Below, one piece after another: positions 9,639 through 17,652 of a stretch of DNA of 64,000 nucleotides (its first letter is position 1; every line of letters starts with the position of its first letter). Under the pieces are notes generated by a model. It did not search any database, was not told the DNA's origin, and saw only the letters and a list, made by a program, of their open reading frames with translations. Source of the DNA: Duganella dendranthematis (GTDB lineage Bacteria > Pseudomonadota > Gammaproteobacteria > Burkholderiales > Burkholderiaceae_D); the NCBI RefSeq assembly GCF_012849375.1, contig NZ_CP051684.1, forward strand, positions 5,766,001 to 5,830,000. The letters are read 5' to 3'. A program made the translations under genes and the position numbers.

Positions 9639-10964
9639 TTAGCGGTTAACCAGTTTTGCAGGAATGCGCAGTACCAGGATGGCACCGACCAGCAGTACGC
9701 TGGACAGGATGTACAGCGCCACGTCGGTGCTCTTGGTCGCGTCCTTGATCCAGCCAACCAGGAACGGGCTGACGAAACCGGCGATCTGGCCCAGCGAATT
9801 AATCAGCGCCAGGCCGCCCGCCGCCGCCGCGCTGCCAAGGAAGGCCGCCGGCAAGGACCAGAACAAGGCCAGCGCAGTCAAGGCGCCCATGGTCGCCATG
9901 CTCAGGCCGATCATCACGATCAGCGGATTACTGGAGAAGTTCGCCGCCAGCAGCAGGCCAATCAGGCCCATGACCATCGGCAGGTTGACGTGGAAGCGGC
10001 GCTCGCGATGCTTGTCGGCCGAACGGCCAGCCCACACCATGAACACCGCGGCAGCCAGGTAAGGAATGGCGCTCAGCCAGCCCACCGTCTGCGCATTGTC
10101 GAAGCCCAGCGACTTGATAATCGACGGCAGCCAGAAGTTAATCGCATACACCCCCATCTGGATGCAGAAGTAGATCGCGCCCAGCGTCCACACGCTGCTG
10201 TTTTTCAGCACCGCGCCAAACGACTGGCCGACGTTGCTGACCGCCGTGCGCTCCTGCTCATCTGCCGCCAGGGCGGCCTGCATGGCGGATTTTTCTTCGG
10301 CGCTCAGCCATTTGGCAGAGGCGATGCCGTCGTTCAGGTAGAAGAATACGCCGGCGCCCAGCAGCACCGTTGGTACGCCTTGCAGCAGGAACAGCCACTG
10401 CCAGCCGGCCAGGCCGCCTTGGCCAACCGAGAAATGCGACAGCATCCAGCCGGACAGCGGACCGCCGATCAGGCCCGAAATCGGAATCGCCGACATGAAC
10501 AGCGCCATCACCTGGCCGCGCTTCTGCGTCGGGAACCAGTGGGTGAAGTACAGCACCATACCGGGGAAGAAGCCCGCTTCCGCCACGCCGGTAAAGAAGC
10601 GCACCACGTAGAAGGAGGTTGGCGAATTGACGAACATGGTGCAGGCGGACAGCGCGCCCCAGGCGATCATCATCACCGAAATCCAGCGCCGCGCGCCGAT
10701 TTTGTGCAGGATCAGGTTACTCGGCACGCCACTCAGCACGTAGCCGATGAAGAAGATACCCGCGCCTAATCCGTAAACAGTATTGCTCAATTTGAGCGCA
10801 TCGAGCATTTCCAGCTTGGCAAAGCCGACGTTGACGCGGTCTAGGTAATTGAACAGATAGCAGACGAAGATGAACGGAATCAGGTGCCAGCTGGCTTTTT
10901 TGTACGCGCCATCGAGGACGGCGGTCGCCGGCCACGCCTGGGCAGAGGTGGTGGAAGTGCTCAT
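9639..10964 (-). CDS. MFS transporter, anion:cation symporter family (sugar acid uptake)
   Basis: 441 residues with twelve hydrophobic segments. Family features are the N-terminal FIFVCYLFNYLDRVNVGFAK, the cytoplasmic GVAEAGFFPGMVLYFTHWFP segment and a long central loop after helix six, all typical of the ACS subfamily that takes up glucarate, galactonate, tartrate or phthalate. The ATG at 10964 is preceded by GGAG. It is the first gene of an operon with glycerate kinase and is divergent from cdaR, so the substrate is probably a sugar diacid or glycerate (inference from context). Confidence 0.92.
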   Translation of the reverse strand: MSTSTTSAQAWPATAVLDGAYKKASWHLIPFIFVCYLFNYLDRVNVGFAKLEMLDALKLSNTVYGLGAGIFFIGYVLSGVPSNLILHKIGARRWISVMMIAWGALSACTMFVNSPTSFYVVRFFTGVAEAGFFPGMVLYFTHWFPTQKRGQVMALFMSAIPISGLIGGPLSGWMLSHFSVGQGGLAGWQWLFLLQGVPTVLLGAGVFFYLNDGIASAKWLSAEEKSAMQAALAADEQERTAVSNVGQSFGAVLKNSSVWTLGAIYFCIQMGVYAINFWLPSIIKSLGFDNAQTVGWLSAIPYLAAAVFMVWAGRSADKHRERRFHVNLPMVMGLIGLLLAANFSSNPLIVMIGLSMATMGALTALALFWSLPAAFLGSAAAAGGLALINSLGQIAGFVSPFLVGWIKDATKSTDVALYILSSVLLVGAILVLRIPAKLVNR

Positions 10965-11093
10965 GCGGGTCTCCAGTGTATTTTAATGATACCGGGATTA
11001 TCTGGAATCGATCACAAAAAAGCATTGGACCAACGCCCGAATCTGGCCGCTCTTCGCCCTCGATTCTTAGGCAAATGCACTAAAATAAGCGTC

Positions 11094-12191
11094 ATGAACA
11101 TTATCAGCATGGCGCTGGCGCAGGATATCGTTACCCGCACCATGCGCATTATTCCCTATAACGTCAACGTGATGGACGCCAATGGCAGCATTATCGCCAG
11201 TGGCAATCCGGCCCGCATCGGCGAACTGCACGCCGGCGCCCTGCTGGCGCTGGCCAAGAAACTAACGGTGGAAATCGACGCCGCCAGCGCCAAAAACCTG
11301 CACGGCGCGCAGCCGGGGATCAATCTGCCGCTTACGGTTCAGGGACAATTGTGCGGTGCAGTAGGCCTGAGCGGCGCGCCGGACCAGGTACGCCAGTTCG
11401 GTGAACTGGTACGCCTGACCGCCGAAATGATCCTCGAGCAGGCGCAGTTGGCCGGCGAGCTACAACGCGATTCACGCTACCGCGAAGCCTTCGTCCTCAA
11501 CCTGATCAACGCTGAACATGCCAGCATCGCAGACCTGGAGGCGTGGGCGCATCGACTCGGCGTCAGCTTCGACCGCCCGCACGCCGTCTATCTATTAGAG
11601 CTGCAAGACGCAGACCTGCAGGCGCTGCAACTGCGGCTGCAGGCACGCGTGCCGTCCGCACTGACCGCAGCGGCAGGCCCGCACGAACTGGTGATACTCG
11701 ATTTTCTCGAATCCCAGGACCACGGCAAACAATTGCACGCGCTGGGCGCCATCGTGCGCGAGATCTGTCCGACGCCGCACACGCTGACCATGGGCATCGC
11801 GCTGCAAGGCATCGCCGGCGTGGCGATTTCCTACCAGAGCGCCAAGAGCGCCGCGCGCATCGGCCGCAATCGCCATCCGCGTCGCCACCAGTACAGTTAC
11901 TACGACCACGCCCTGCCTGTACTGCTGTCCGGCCTGGACACCGGCTGGCAGGCGGCCCAGCTGCGGGCGCCGATCGAAAAGCTCGGCCGCAACAAAGATA
12001 TGCTGCAACGCACACTGGAGACCTGGTTCGCACACGACGGCCACCCCGCCGCCACGGCCGAAGCGCTGCACATCCACCGTAACACGCTGGATTACCGCCT
12101 GCGCCGCATCGGCGAGATCACCGGGCTTGATCTGGGGCGCCTGGAAGACCGTTTTTTGCTCTACATTTCCGTGCTCTTGTCCAGTCAATGA
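11094..12191 (+). CDS. cdaR: CdaR family sugar-diacid-responsive transcriptional regulator
   Basis: 365 residues. The N-terminal sugar-diacid-recognition domain (about residues 1-135, beginning MNIISMALAQDIVTRTM) is followed by a linker and a C-terminal PucR/CdaR-type helix-turn-helix with the characteristic HRNTLDYRLRRIGEITGLDL. CdaR proteins activate uptake and breakdown of glucarate, galactarate and glycerate. It is divergent from the MFS/glycerate-kinase pair, sharing a 129-base intergenic region where its target sites would be expected. The open frame extends upstream to 10884, but that part overlaps the transporter gene, and the ATG at 11094 gives the standard N-terminus. Confidence 0.92.
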   Translation: MNIISMALAQDIVTRTMRIIPYNVNVMDANGSIIASGNPARIGELHAGALLALAKKLTVEIDAASAKNLHGAQPGINLPLTVQGQLCGAVGLSGAPDQVRQFGELVRLTAEMILEQAQLAGELQRDSRYREAFVLNLINAEHASIADLEAWAHRLGVSFDRPHAVYLLELQDADLQALQLRLQARVPSALTAAAGPHELVILDFLESQDHGKQLHALGAIVREICPTPHTLTMGIALQGIAGVAISYQSAKSAARIGRNRHPRRHQYSYYDHALPVLLSGLDTGWQAAQLRAPIEKLGRNKDMLQRTLETWFAHDGHPAATAEALHIHRNTLDYRLRRIGEITGLDLGRLEDRFLLYISVLLSSQ

Positions 12192-12284
12192 AACTGAATG
12201 AAGCCCGGTTATACACATAAAACAACACCCTCGGAAATGCGTAAAACATGCTGTATTATTCCCGCTTGCCTAAAAAGCAGCCCA

Positions 12285-12298
12285 CAAGGCGCGCCTTG
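12285..12298. promoter_or_regulatory. 14-bp perfect palindrome in the leader of the amino-acid permease
   Basis: CAAGGCGCGCCTTG is a perfect palindrome 37 bases upstream of the permease start. A TATTAT that could serve as a -10 box lies at 12254-12259, which would place the palindrome in the 5' leader. It could be an operator or an RNA hairpin; there is no partner sequence in this window to decide. Confidence 0.3.
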
Positions 12299-12335
12299 GG
12301 CCACACGATAAAACACAAAGAGCACTGGAGCTATT

Positions 12336-13724
12336 TTGAGCCTTTTTAGAACGAAGAATCTGGATGATATGATCGCCAATTCCCGCAAGCCGGGTGGGTT
12401 GGCGAAGGTACTTGGTCCATTCGACCTAATCTTGATGGGTATCGGCGCTATCGTCGGTACGGGTATCTTTGTGCTGACCGGCACCGGCGCCGTGACCGCC
12501 GGCCCGGCGCTGACGCTGTCGTTCGTGGTGGCCGCCATCGCCTGCGGTTTCGCCGCGCTGTGCTACGCAGAATTTGCCTCCACCGTGCCGGTGGCGGGTT
12601 CCATCTACACCTACTCCTATGCCACACTGGGCGAACTGGCCGCCTGGATGATCGGCTGGGACCTGCTGCTGGAATACGGCTTGGCCACATCGGCCGTGTC
12701 GGTCGGCTGGTCCGGCTACTTCCAGTCGCTGATTTCCGGTTTCGGCCTGCACCTGCCGGTCGAGCTGACCGCCGCTCCCGGCGCGCTGCCCGGCGTGCAT
12801 ACGCTGATCAACCTGCCGGCGCTGTGCATCATGCTGGTGCTGACCGCGATGCTGAGCATCGGCGTGCGCGAATCGGCGCGCGTCAACAACGTCATGGTGG
12901 TCATCAAGATCAGCGTGGTGCTGCTGTTTATCTTCGTCGGCGCGCGCCATGTCACGCCGGCCAACTGGCACCCGTTCATGCCGTACGGCGTCAACGGCAT
13001 GCTGGGCGCTTCGGCGCTGGTGTTCTTCGCCTTCATCGGTTTCGACGCCGTGACCTCGGCGGCGGAGGAAGTCAAACGTCCGGAGCGCGATCTGCCGATC
13101 GGCATCATCGGCTCGCTGGCCGGCTGCACCGTGTTGTACGTAATCGTCTCGGCCATCATGACCGGCATCGTGCCGTACAAGGAATTCCTCGGCATCGACC
13201 ATCCGGTCACGCTGGCGCTGCAAAAGGCTGGTGAGAACTGGTTCGCCGGGTTCGTCGACCTGGGCGCCATTCTCGGCATGACCACCGTGATCCTGGTGAT
13301 GGCCTACGGCCAGACCCGCATCATCTACGCCATGTCGCGCGACGGCCTGCTGCCGAAACGCCTGTCGAAGGTCCACCCGCGCTTCCAGACGCCGTTCCTG
13401 GCCACCTGGATCGTCGGCATCGTCTTCGGTCTGCTGGCCGCCGTGGTGCCGCTGAACGTGCTGAGTGAGCTGGTCAACATCGGCACGCTGGCCGCCTTCA
13501 GCCTGGTGTCGATCGCCGTCGTCATCCTGCGCAAGAAGCGTCCGGACCTGAAACGCGCCTTCCGCTGCCCAGGCGTGCCGGTGATCCCGGCACTGGCCGT
13601 GATCTTCTGCGTCACGCTGATGTGCTACCTGAGCTGGGTCACCTGGGTCGCCTTCGGCATCTGGCTTGTGATCGGACTGGTGATCTACTTCGGGTACGCC
13701 CGCAAGCACTCGCTGCTGAACTAA
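12336..13724 (+). CDS. APC family amino acid permease
   Basis: 462 residues with about twelve membrane helices. The first helix contains GIGAIVGTGIFVLTGTGA, the substrate-binding signature of the APC superfamily; further motifs are FAALCYAEFASTVPVAGS and FFAFIGFDAVTSAAEE, which match the cationic amino acid transporter (CAT/YfnA-like) branch. Import of an amino acid by proton symport is the likely function; the substrate is not evident. The start is a TTG at 12336 with GGAG five bases upstream, giving the usual N-terminus with FRTKNLDDMI. A strong terminator follows at 13736. Confidence 0.92.
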   Translation: MSLFRTKNLDDMIANSRKPGGLAKVLGPFDLILMGIGAIVGTGIFVLTGTGAVTAGPALTLSFVVAAIACGFAALCYAEFASTVPVAGSIYTYSYATLGELAAWMIGWDLLLEYGLATSAVSVGWSGYFQSLISGFGLHLPVELTAAPGALPGVHTLINLPALCIMLVLTAMLSIGVRESARVNNVMVVIKISVVLLFIFVGARHVTPANWHPFMPYGVNGMLGASALVFFAFIGFDAVTSAAEEVKRPERDLPIGIIGSLAGCTVLYVIVSAIMTGIVPYKEFLGIDHPVTLALQKAGENWFAGFVDLGAILGMTTVILVMAYGQTRIIYAMSRDGLLPKRLSKVHPRFQTPFLATWIVGIVFGLLAAVVPLNVLSELVNIGTLAAFSLVSIAVVILRKKRPDLKRAFRCPGVPVIPALAVIFCVTLMCYLSWVTWVAFGIWLVIGLVIYFGYARKHSLLN

Positions 13725-13735
13725 ACCGCTTCCCC

Positions 13736-13762
13736 AAACTGCCCGCACCATGCGGGCAGTTT
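13736..13762 (+). terminator. rho-independent-like terminator after the permease
   Basis: Perfect 12-base inverted repeat (AAACTGCCCGCA and its complement TGCGGGCAGTTT) around a three-base CCA loop, starting 11 bases after the permease stop. The A/T ends of the arms give a short T run after the GC stem and a matching A run before it, so it could act in both directions. Confidence 0.8.
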
Positions 13763-14341
13763 CACATCCAGGGTCTCGCGATGAAAGGCCTTTTCACTGT
13801 TCTGCTTCTATTGGTGAGTACCCTTCCGCACAGCGCCAATGCGCAGGCGGACGGCTCTCCCAAGATGCTACAGCAGATCCGACGACGCGGATTGAAGCGC
13901 TGTAAGAGCTACTGGCTAGGTGCGGCGAGTGGTTATCTGCTGGGAATCGCGACTGGCTGCCGAAGATGCTGCCGCCATCTCTGCAATGTCCAGCATCTTG
14001 AACGAGGAGCAAGAGCATCATGATGCGGCAGAAAATCACACCCCTACTCCGGGAATCTTCGGACGAATGCTAAGCGCAGCCGTATCAGGCTCAACGGAAT
14101 CGGTAATATGGCTTGGTATGCGACTTTAGGGGGTCAGACACCGCGACCGGCCACGTTGGAAAGCGGACGACTGGAACTAGGGCGATAAGGAACCCTCACC
14201 TGACTGATTTGGTCAGATGACACGATGGCAAAGTGGTGTGACAGAAGTCCTGATAATGCGATTCTCCGACTGAAGAAACAATCTACTTTCGCGGAAGCGC
14301 ATCGCCTATAGTGGAGGCTATTTTCTATCCTCCTATACACC
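13763..14341. other. poorly coding stretch with a possible small secreted protein or decayed gene
   Basis: About 580 bases without a convincing gene. The best candidate is an 80-codon frame at 13781-14023 (+) whose first 23 residues form a clean signal peptide (MKGLFTVLLLLVSTLPHSANA, cut before QA), but whose remainder is arginine- and cysteine-rich without a recognisable fold. Neighbouring frames carry protein-like pieces interrupted by stops (for example around 13915-14120), which suggests a frameshifted remnant. A partial GGGGTCAGAC near 14131 resembles half of the palindromic repeats at 32904 and 36161. Base composition is lower in GC than the flanks. Confidence 0.35.
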
Positions 14342-14890
14342 ATGAATCTCTGGTTTCGTCTGATATGGATGCTGCTCAAACGCCCGTGGCGTCAGCATGC
14401 CGATCCATTTTCCACCACCGTCATACACCTGCGCGTGTGGCCGCTCGACCTGGACTTGAACCGCCACGTCACCAACGGCCGCTACTTCACGCTGGCCGAC
14501 ATCGGCCGCATGGACTATGTGCTGAAGACCGGCGCCTTCCGCACGGCGCTGCGTCACAAGGCCGTGCCTATCGTCGGCGACGCCTGGGGCAAGTTCCGCC
14601 GCGAGCTGAAAGTATTTGAATCGTTCGAACTGCACACCCGCATGCTCGGCTGGGACGACAAATGGAGCTTCCTTGAGCACCGCTTCGTCAAGGACGGCCG
14701 TGTGGCCGGCGTGGTGGTGATGCGCGGAGTGTTCCGCTCGGCCAAGGGCACCGTGCCCCCGGCCGATATCGTGCGCGATCTCGGCATGCCGGAACAGTCC
14801 CCGCCCCTGCCGCAATGGCTGAAGGCGTGGTCGGAGAGCTGCGATGGCATGAGTCTTCAGTTGCGCGAGGAAGAAACTACTTCACGCTGA
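14342..14890 (+). CDS. thioesterase family protein (4HBT/THEM6-like)
   Basis: 182 residues. A single hot-dog domain covers most of the protein: VWPLDLDLNRHVTNGRYFTLADIGRMDY is the active-site helix segment typical of the 4-hydroxybenzoyl-CoA thioesterase-like group that includes THEM6-type proteins, followed by strands such as FELHTRMLGWDDKWSFLEHRF. It probably hydrolyses an acyl-CoA or acyl-ACP; the substrate is unknown. A hydrophobic-basic N-terminus (LWFRLIWMLLKRPW) may associate with the membrane. Its end overlaps the end of the convergent pectate lyase gene by 14 bases. Confidence 0.85.
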   Translation: MNLWFRLIWMLLKRPWRQHADPFSTTVIHLRVWPLDLDLNRHVTNGRYFTLADIGRMDYVLKTGAFRTALRHKAVPIVGDAWGKFRRELKVFESFELHTRMLGWDDKWSFLEHRFVKDGRVAGVVVMRGVFRSAKGTVPPADIVRDLGMPEQSPPLPQWLKAWSESCDGMSLQLREEETTSR

Positions 14891-16346
14891 TCTTGCCGGT
14901 GCCGGCGTTGTTCAACACCGCCGCCTTCACCGCCGATGCAGCCAGTGGCGTGACGGCATATGGCACCGTCCAACCCACCGCGCCGCTGTAGCTGCACTTG
15001 CCCGCCGCGTCCAGCGCGCCGCTGTTCAGCAACGACCCGCTGTCGGTGAACACGCCGGTTTTGCTCGACGAGCCGGGATTGGTGACGATGTGCGCGCAGG
15101 TGCTGGCGCCTGCCACTTCAAACGCATTGTTTTGCGAAATGATCTTGGCCAGATAGCCCACACCCACGCTGTAGTGGTGCGGGTAGATGGCGTGCGAGCG
15201 GCTGCCTTCGAAGTAGTTGTTGTAGATGTGGACTTTGCCGAACCGTACCCGCGGCGCGCGTTCGCTGACATTGAGGAAGTGGTTGCCGGTGAAGGTCACG
15301 GTCAGGTGGCCGTCATCGGTGGTGCGCGAGTCCGACGAACCGATCAGGTTATTTTTCTGATGCAGTTCGAAGCGGTTGTTGGAGATGGTGACGTAGTCGG
15401 AGCCGTTCTTCACGTCCAGCGCGCCGTCGTGGCATTGCTTGATGCGGCCTTTTTCAAGCGGCAGCTTATCGTCGGTCATCGGCGCGTCGGTGAAGGCATT
15501 GTGGTCAATCCAGACGTTTTTGGAGGCCAGCACAGTGATGCCGTCATACTCCGAATTCCAGTTGCCCGCGCTGCCGTCGTCCGGGTCCCATACCGGCGCG
15601 ATGTCGCACGGCGCCTGAATGTTCAGGTTGCGTACGATGACGTTCTGCACGCCGTTGATGACGATGTTGGCGTTGACCAGTTTGGTGTCGTTGCCCATGC
15701 CGATCAGCGTGGTGTTGCTGCCCAATTTGATTTGCAGGCGCGCTGCCTGGTCGGTGGTGCTGGTGTACGGGCCGCCGTTGTCGGCCGCGGTCGGGTCGAT
15801 GGTGCCGTACAGTTTGATGATTTTCGGCTTGTCGCCCTGGGCCTTGACGGCAGCGACCAGTTGCGCGGCGGTGCTGACTTTGTAGATGGCCGATGCGGCA
15901 GCCGCCGCGCCACCGGTAGTGCCACCGTTCTGGCTCGCCCAGCCGGCGACTGGCGCAGATTCGTAGGTGGCGTCGGCCGGTGCCGGCACTGGCGTTGGAG
16001 CAGGCGTTGGCGTTGGCGTTGGCGTCGGTGCAGGCGTTGGCGTTGGCGTTGGCGCCGGGGTTGGCGTCGGAGTTGGCGTCGTCGTCAACGCCCCCACCGC
16101 GCACTTCTTGTCCTTGCCCGGATACGGGTCCGAACCAAACGTCGCCACGTTGCAGGCCACGTCGCCAGACAGCGTCTGGATCACCCACTTATCCTTGATG
16201 CCATACGAAATCTGCCGCGCGGTGCTGCCCGCCTTGCAGGTACCGCCTTCATCCACGCACTTGGAAAAACCGCTCGGCCAATCGGCCGCCTGCGCGCTAC
16301 CGGCGAACAGCACGGCAACCGCCGCACCTATCAAAGTCTGCTTCAT
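14877..16346 (-). CDS. secreted pectate lyase, polysaccharide lyase family 1
   Basis: 489 residues. A signal peptide (ends near SAQA, residue 20) is followed by a small module with four cysteines (residues 21-88, CVDEGGTCKAG ... CNVATFG ... KKC) of a type found on secreted glycosidases, a Thr-Pro repeat linker (about residues 90-125), and a PL1 parallel beta-helix. Visible PL1 motifs are VWIDHNAFTD, the calcium-binding DGALDVKNGSDYVTISNNRF and the catalytic-arginine region RAPRVRFGKVHIYNNYF. The enzyme cleaves polygalacturonate by beta-elimination. It may cooperate with the lyase-like operon at 0.7-8.4 kb. No regulator is adjacent; an inverted repeat at 16387 lies upstream. Confidence 0.94.
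   Translation of the reverse strand: MKQTLIGAAVAVLFAGSAQAADWPSGFSKCVDEGGTCKAGSTARQISYGIKDKWVIQTLSGDVACNVATFGSDPYPGKDKKCAVGALTTTPTPTPTPAPTPTPTPAPTPTPTPTPAPTPVPAPADATYESAPVAGWASQNGGTTGGAAAAASAIYKVSTAAQLVAAVKAQGDKPKIIKLYGTIDPTAADNGGPYTSTTDQAARLQIKLGSNTTLIGMGNDTKLVNANIVINGVQNVIVRNLNIQAPCDIAPVWDPDDGSAGNWNSEYDGITVLASKNVWIDHNAFTDAPMTDDKLPLEKGRIKQCHDGALDVKNGSDYVTISNNRFELHQKNNLIGSSDSRTTDDGHLTVTFTGNHFLNVSERAPRVRFGKVHIYNNYFEGSRSHAIYPHHYSVGVGYLAKIISQNNAFEVAGASTCAHIVTNPGSSSKTGVFTDSGSLLNSGALDAAGKCSYSGAVGWTVPYAVTPLAASAVKAAVLNNAGTGKISVK
15991..16083 (-). repeat. Thr-Pro coding tandem repeat (linker of pectate lyase)
   Basis: Repeated six-base units (GGCGTT with variants on the plus strand) encode alternating Thr-Pro with Ala-Pro interruptions. 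It forms the flexible linker between the N-terminal cysteine module and the catalytic domain. The near-identical units make its length prone to slippage between strains. Confidence 0.8.
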
Positions 16347-16386
16347 ATGTTAAATCCCCATTTAAATAATTCACAACCATATCAGA

Positions 16387-16399
16387 ATTGAAATTCAAT
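16387..16399. promoter_or_regulatory. inverted repeat upstream of pectate lyase (candidate operator)
   Basis: ATTGAA and TTCAAT flank a single A, a perfect 13-base inverted repeat 41 bases upstream of the pectate lyase start, in an AT-rich promoter region. It has some resemblance to GAAA/TTTC-type pectinolysis operators, but the regulator is not identifiable here. Confidence 0.35.
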
Positions 16400-16443
16400 C
16401 CTAGCACGCTTGCTGTAGGGCAACATATGAAAAATTTAGCAAC

Positions 16444-17130
16444 TCATATAACAACCAGATCTAGCTCACGCAAAAACGCCGCCGCCTGCGCGTGCGAAAT
16501 AACCGCGCCCTTGAACAGGCCCACCTCGGTCAGGCGCACGCCCTCGATATTCGTTGCCCGCAGATCCGCGCCCTGGAACTTGGCCAGCTTGAGCACCGCA
16601 TTCCGCAAACTGCCGCCCTCGAACACCGCCTCGCGGAAGTCGCAACCGGACAGGTAGGCTTCCGAAAAATCCAGCTCCTTCAAAGTCGCCTTCTTGAACG
16701 AGAAGCCGCGCATGTCGGCGCCCACCAGCAGGCACTCTTCAAAATGAATGCCGAGGTGCGCCACTTCTTCAAATGATGCGCCGGTCAGTTTGCAGCCATG
16801 GAAAGCGGCGGAAGCCAGCTTAGCCCGGCGCCACTTGGCGTTATTCAGATCGCAGCCGTCAAAGCGCGCATCGACCGCGTCGACCGACTCCAGATCCACA
16901 CCGCCGGCACGGCAGCGTAGCCAGTGCGAACGCGCCAGCTTGCAGGCAAACAGGATGGCGCCAACGAAGGTGCAACGTTCAAATGTACAGCCTTGCAGAT
17001 CGAGGCGCGACAGATCTTCATCGTCAAAAGTGCAGCTCTCGAAACGGCGCACGCCTTGCGCCAGATAGTCTTCCAGTTCGGCGCGCGACAGCGCCACGCC
17101 GCTGACGGCGTTCGTATTCAATTGTTCCAT
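16444..17130 (-). CDS. pentapeptide-repeat protein, Qnr/McbG-like
   Basis: 228 residues from the ATG at 17130, which overlaps the stop of the upstream gene as TGATG; a start at 17169 is also open. Nearly the whole chain is A(D/N)LXX-type repeats (for example CTFDDEDLSRLDLQGCTFERCTFVG), forming a right-handed quadrilateral beta-helix. The C-terminus, GVRLTEVGLFKGAVISHAQAAAFLRELDLVVI, resembles the dimerisation tail of Qnr proteins (GVxL ... QA ... LG(I/L)xV). Qnr and McbG mimic DNA and protect gyrase from quinolones or microcin B17. Whether this protein does so is inference from shape and length. It may be translationally coupled to the NTF2-like gene. Confidence 0.85.
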   Translation of the reverse strand: MEQLNTNAVSGVALSRAELEDYLAQGVRRFESCTFDDEDLSRLDLQGCTFERCTFVGAILFACKLARSHWLRCRAGGVDLESVDAVDARFDGCDLNNAKWRRAKLASAAFHGCKLTGASFEEVAHLGIHFEECLLVGADMRGFSFKKATLKELDFSEAYLSGCDFREAVFEGGSLRNAVLKLAKFQGADLRATNIEGVRLTEVGLFKGAVISHAQAAAFLRELDLVVI

Positions 17131-17576
17131 CACTTGAGATTCATAGTTTGTACCGACAGCAGCTTGCACTGGCCTGCCACATTCACATACGTGCGCATAA
17201 ATTGATACCGGTTGCTACGTGACGTCTGGCCATCCGCATTCCACTGCTCGGTGGTGCTCACGCCGCGCAGCACGACCGTATCGCCCTGGACATGCGCATG
17301 CACATCACTGGTGGTGCGCGATTTATAGATCACCGGCTTGGCCAGCCGCGCCAGCAGCGACGGCCGCGTTTCCACGTTTGAGCCGAGGGTATGCACCCAG
17401 ACATAATCATCGGCCAACAGCGCTTGCAGGAATGCCAGGTCGCCCACGCGCAGCGCCTCTTCATATTGCGCATCGCGCGCAATCAGCGCCTCGACCGGCA
17501 GACAAGGCGCGGCGGAAGCCGATGTCGATACCACCAGCGGCAGCAAGGCCGCGACAGAAAGCAGGAGTTTTTTCAT
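17130..17576 (-). CDS. secreted NTF2-like/DUF4440 protein
   Basis: 148 residues starting MKKLLLSVAALLPLVVSTSASA, a clear signal peptide. The mature part is a cone-shaped NTF2-like/DUF4440 domain (ARDAQYEEALRVGDLAFLQALLADDYVWVHTLG ... YKSRTTSDVHAHVQGDTVVLRG). Proteins of this fold include ketosteroid-isomerase-like enzymes and simple binding proteins; the ligand is unknown. The frame is open upstream to 17783, but that extension overlaps the divergent gene and lacks a signal peptide. Its stop overlaps the pentapeptide gene start by one base. Confidence 0.82.
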   Translation of the reverse strand: MKKLLLSVAALLPLVVSTSASAAPCLPVEALIARDAQYEEALRVGDLAFLQALLADDYVWVHTLGSNVETRPSLLARLAKPVIYKSRTTSDVHAHVQGDTVVLRGVSTTEQWNADGQTSRSNRYQFMRTYVNVAGQCKLLSVQTMNLK

Positions 17577-17652
17577 GGTGCCGAAGAGTATAACCGCTCC
17601 ACCGTGCCCTACCCCACAGACTTCTTGAAGAAATACTCTTATTCTGCAAGCC

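Noticed and set aside
15991..16083. Possible CRISPR-like or satellite repeat array.
   Set aside because: The short units are in frame within the pectate lyase gene and encode a Thr-Pro linker; there are no spacers.
15090..16391. Antisense open frame opposite the pectate lyase.
   Set aside because: The frame is a mirror of the lyase including an Arg/Trp-rich translation of the Thr-Pro linker repeat; no protein features.
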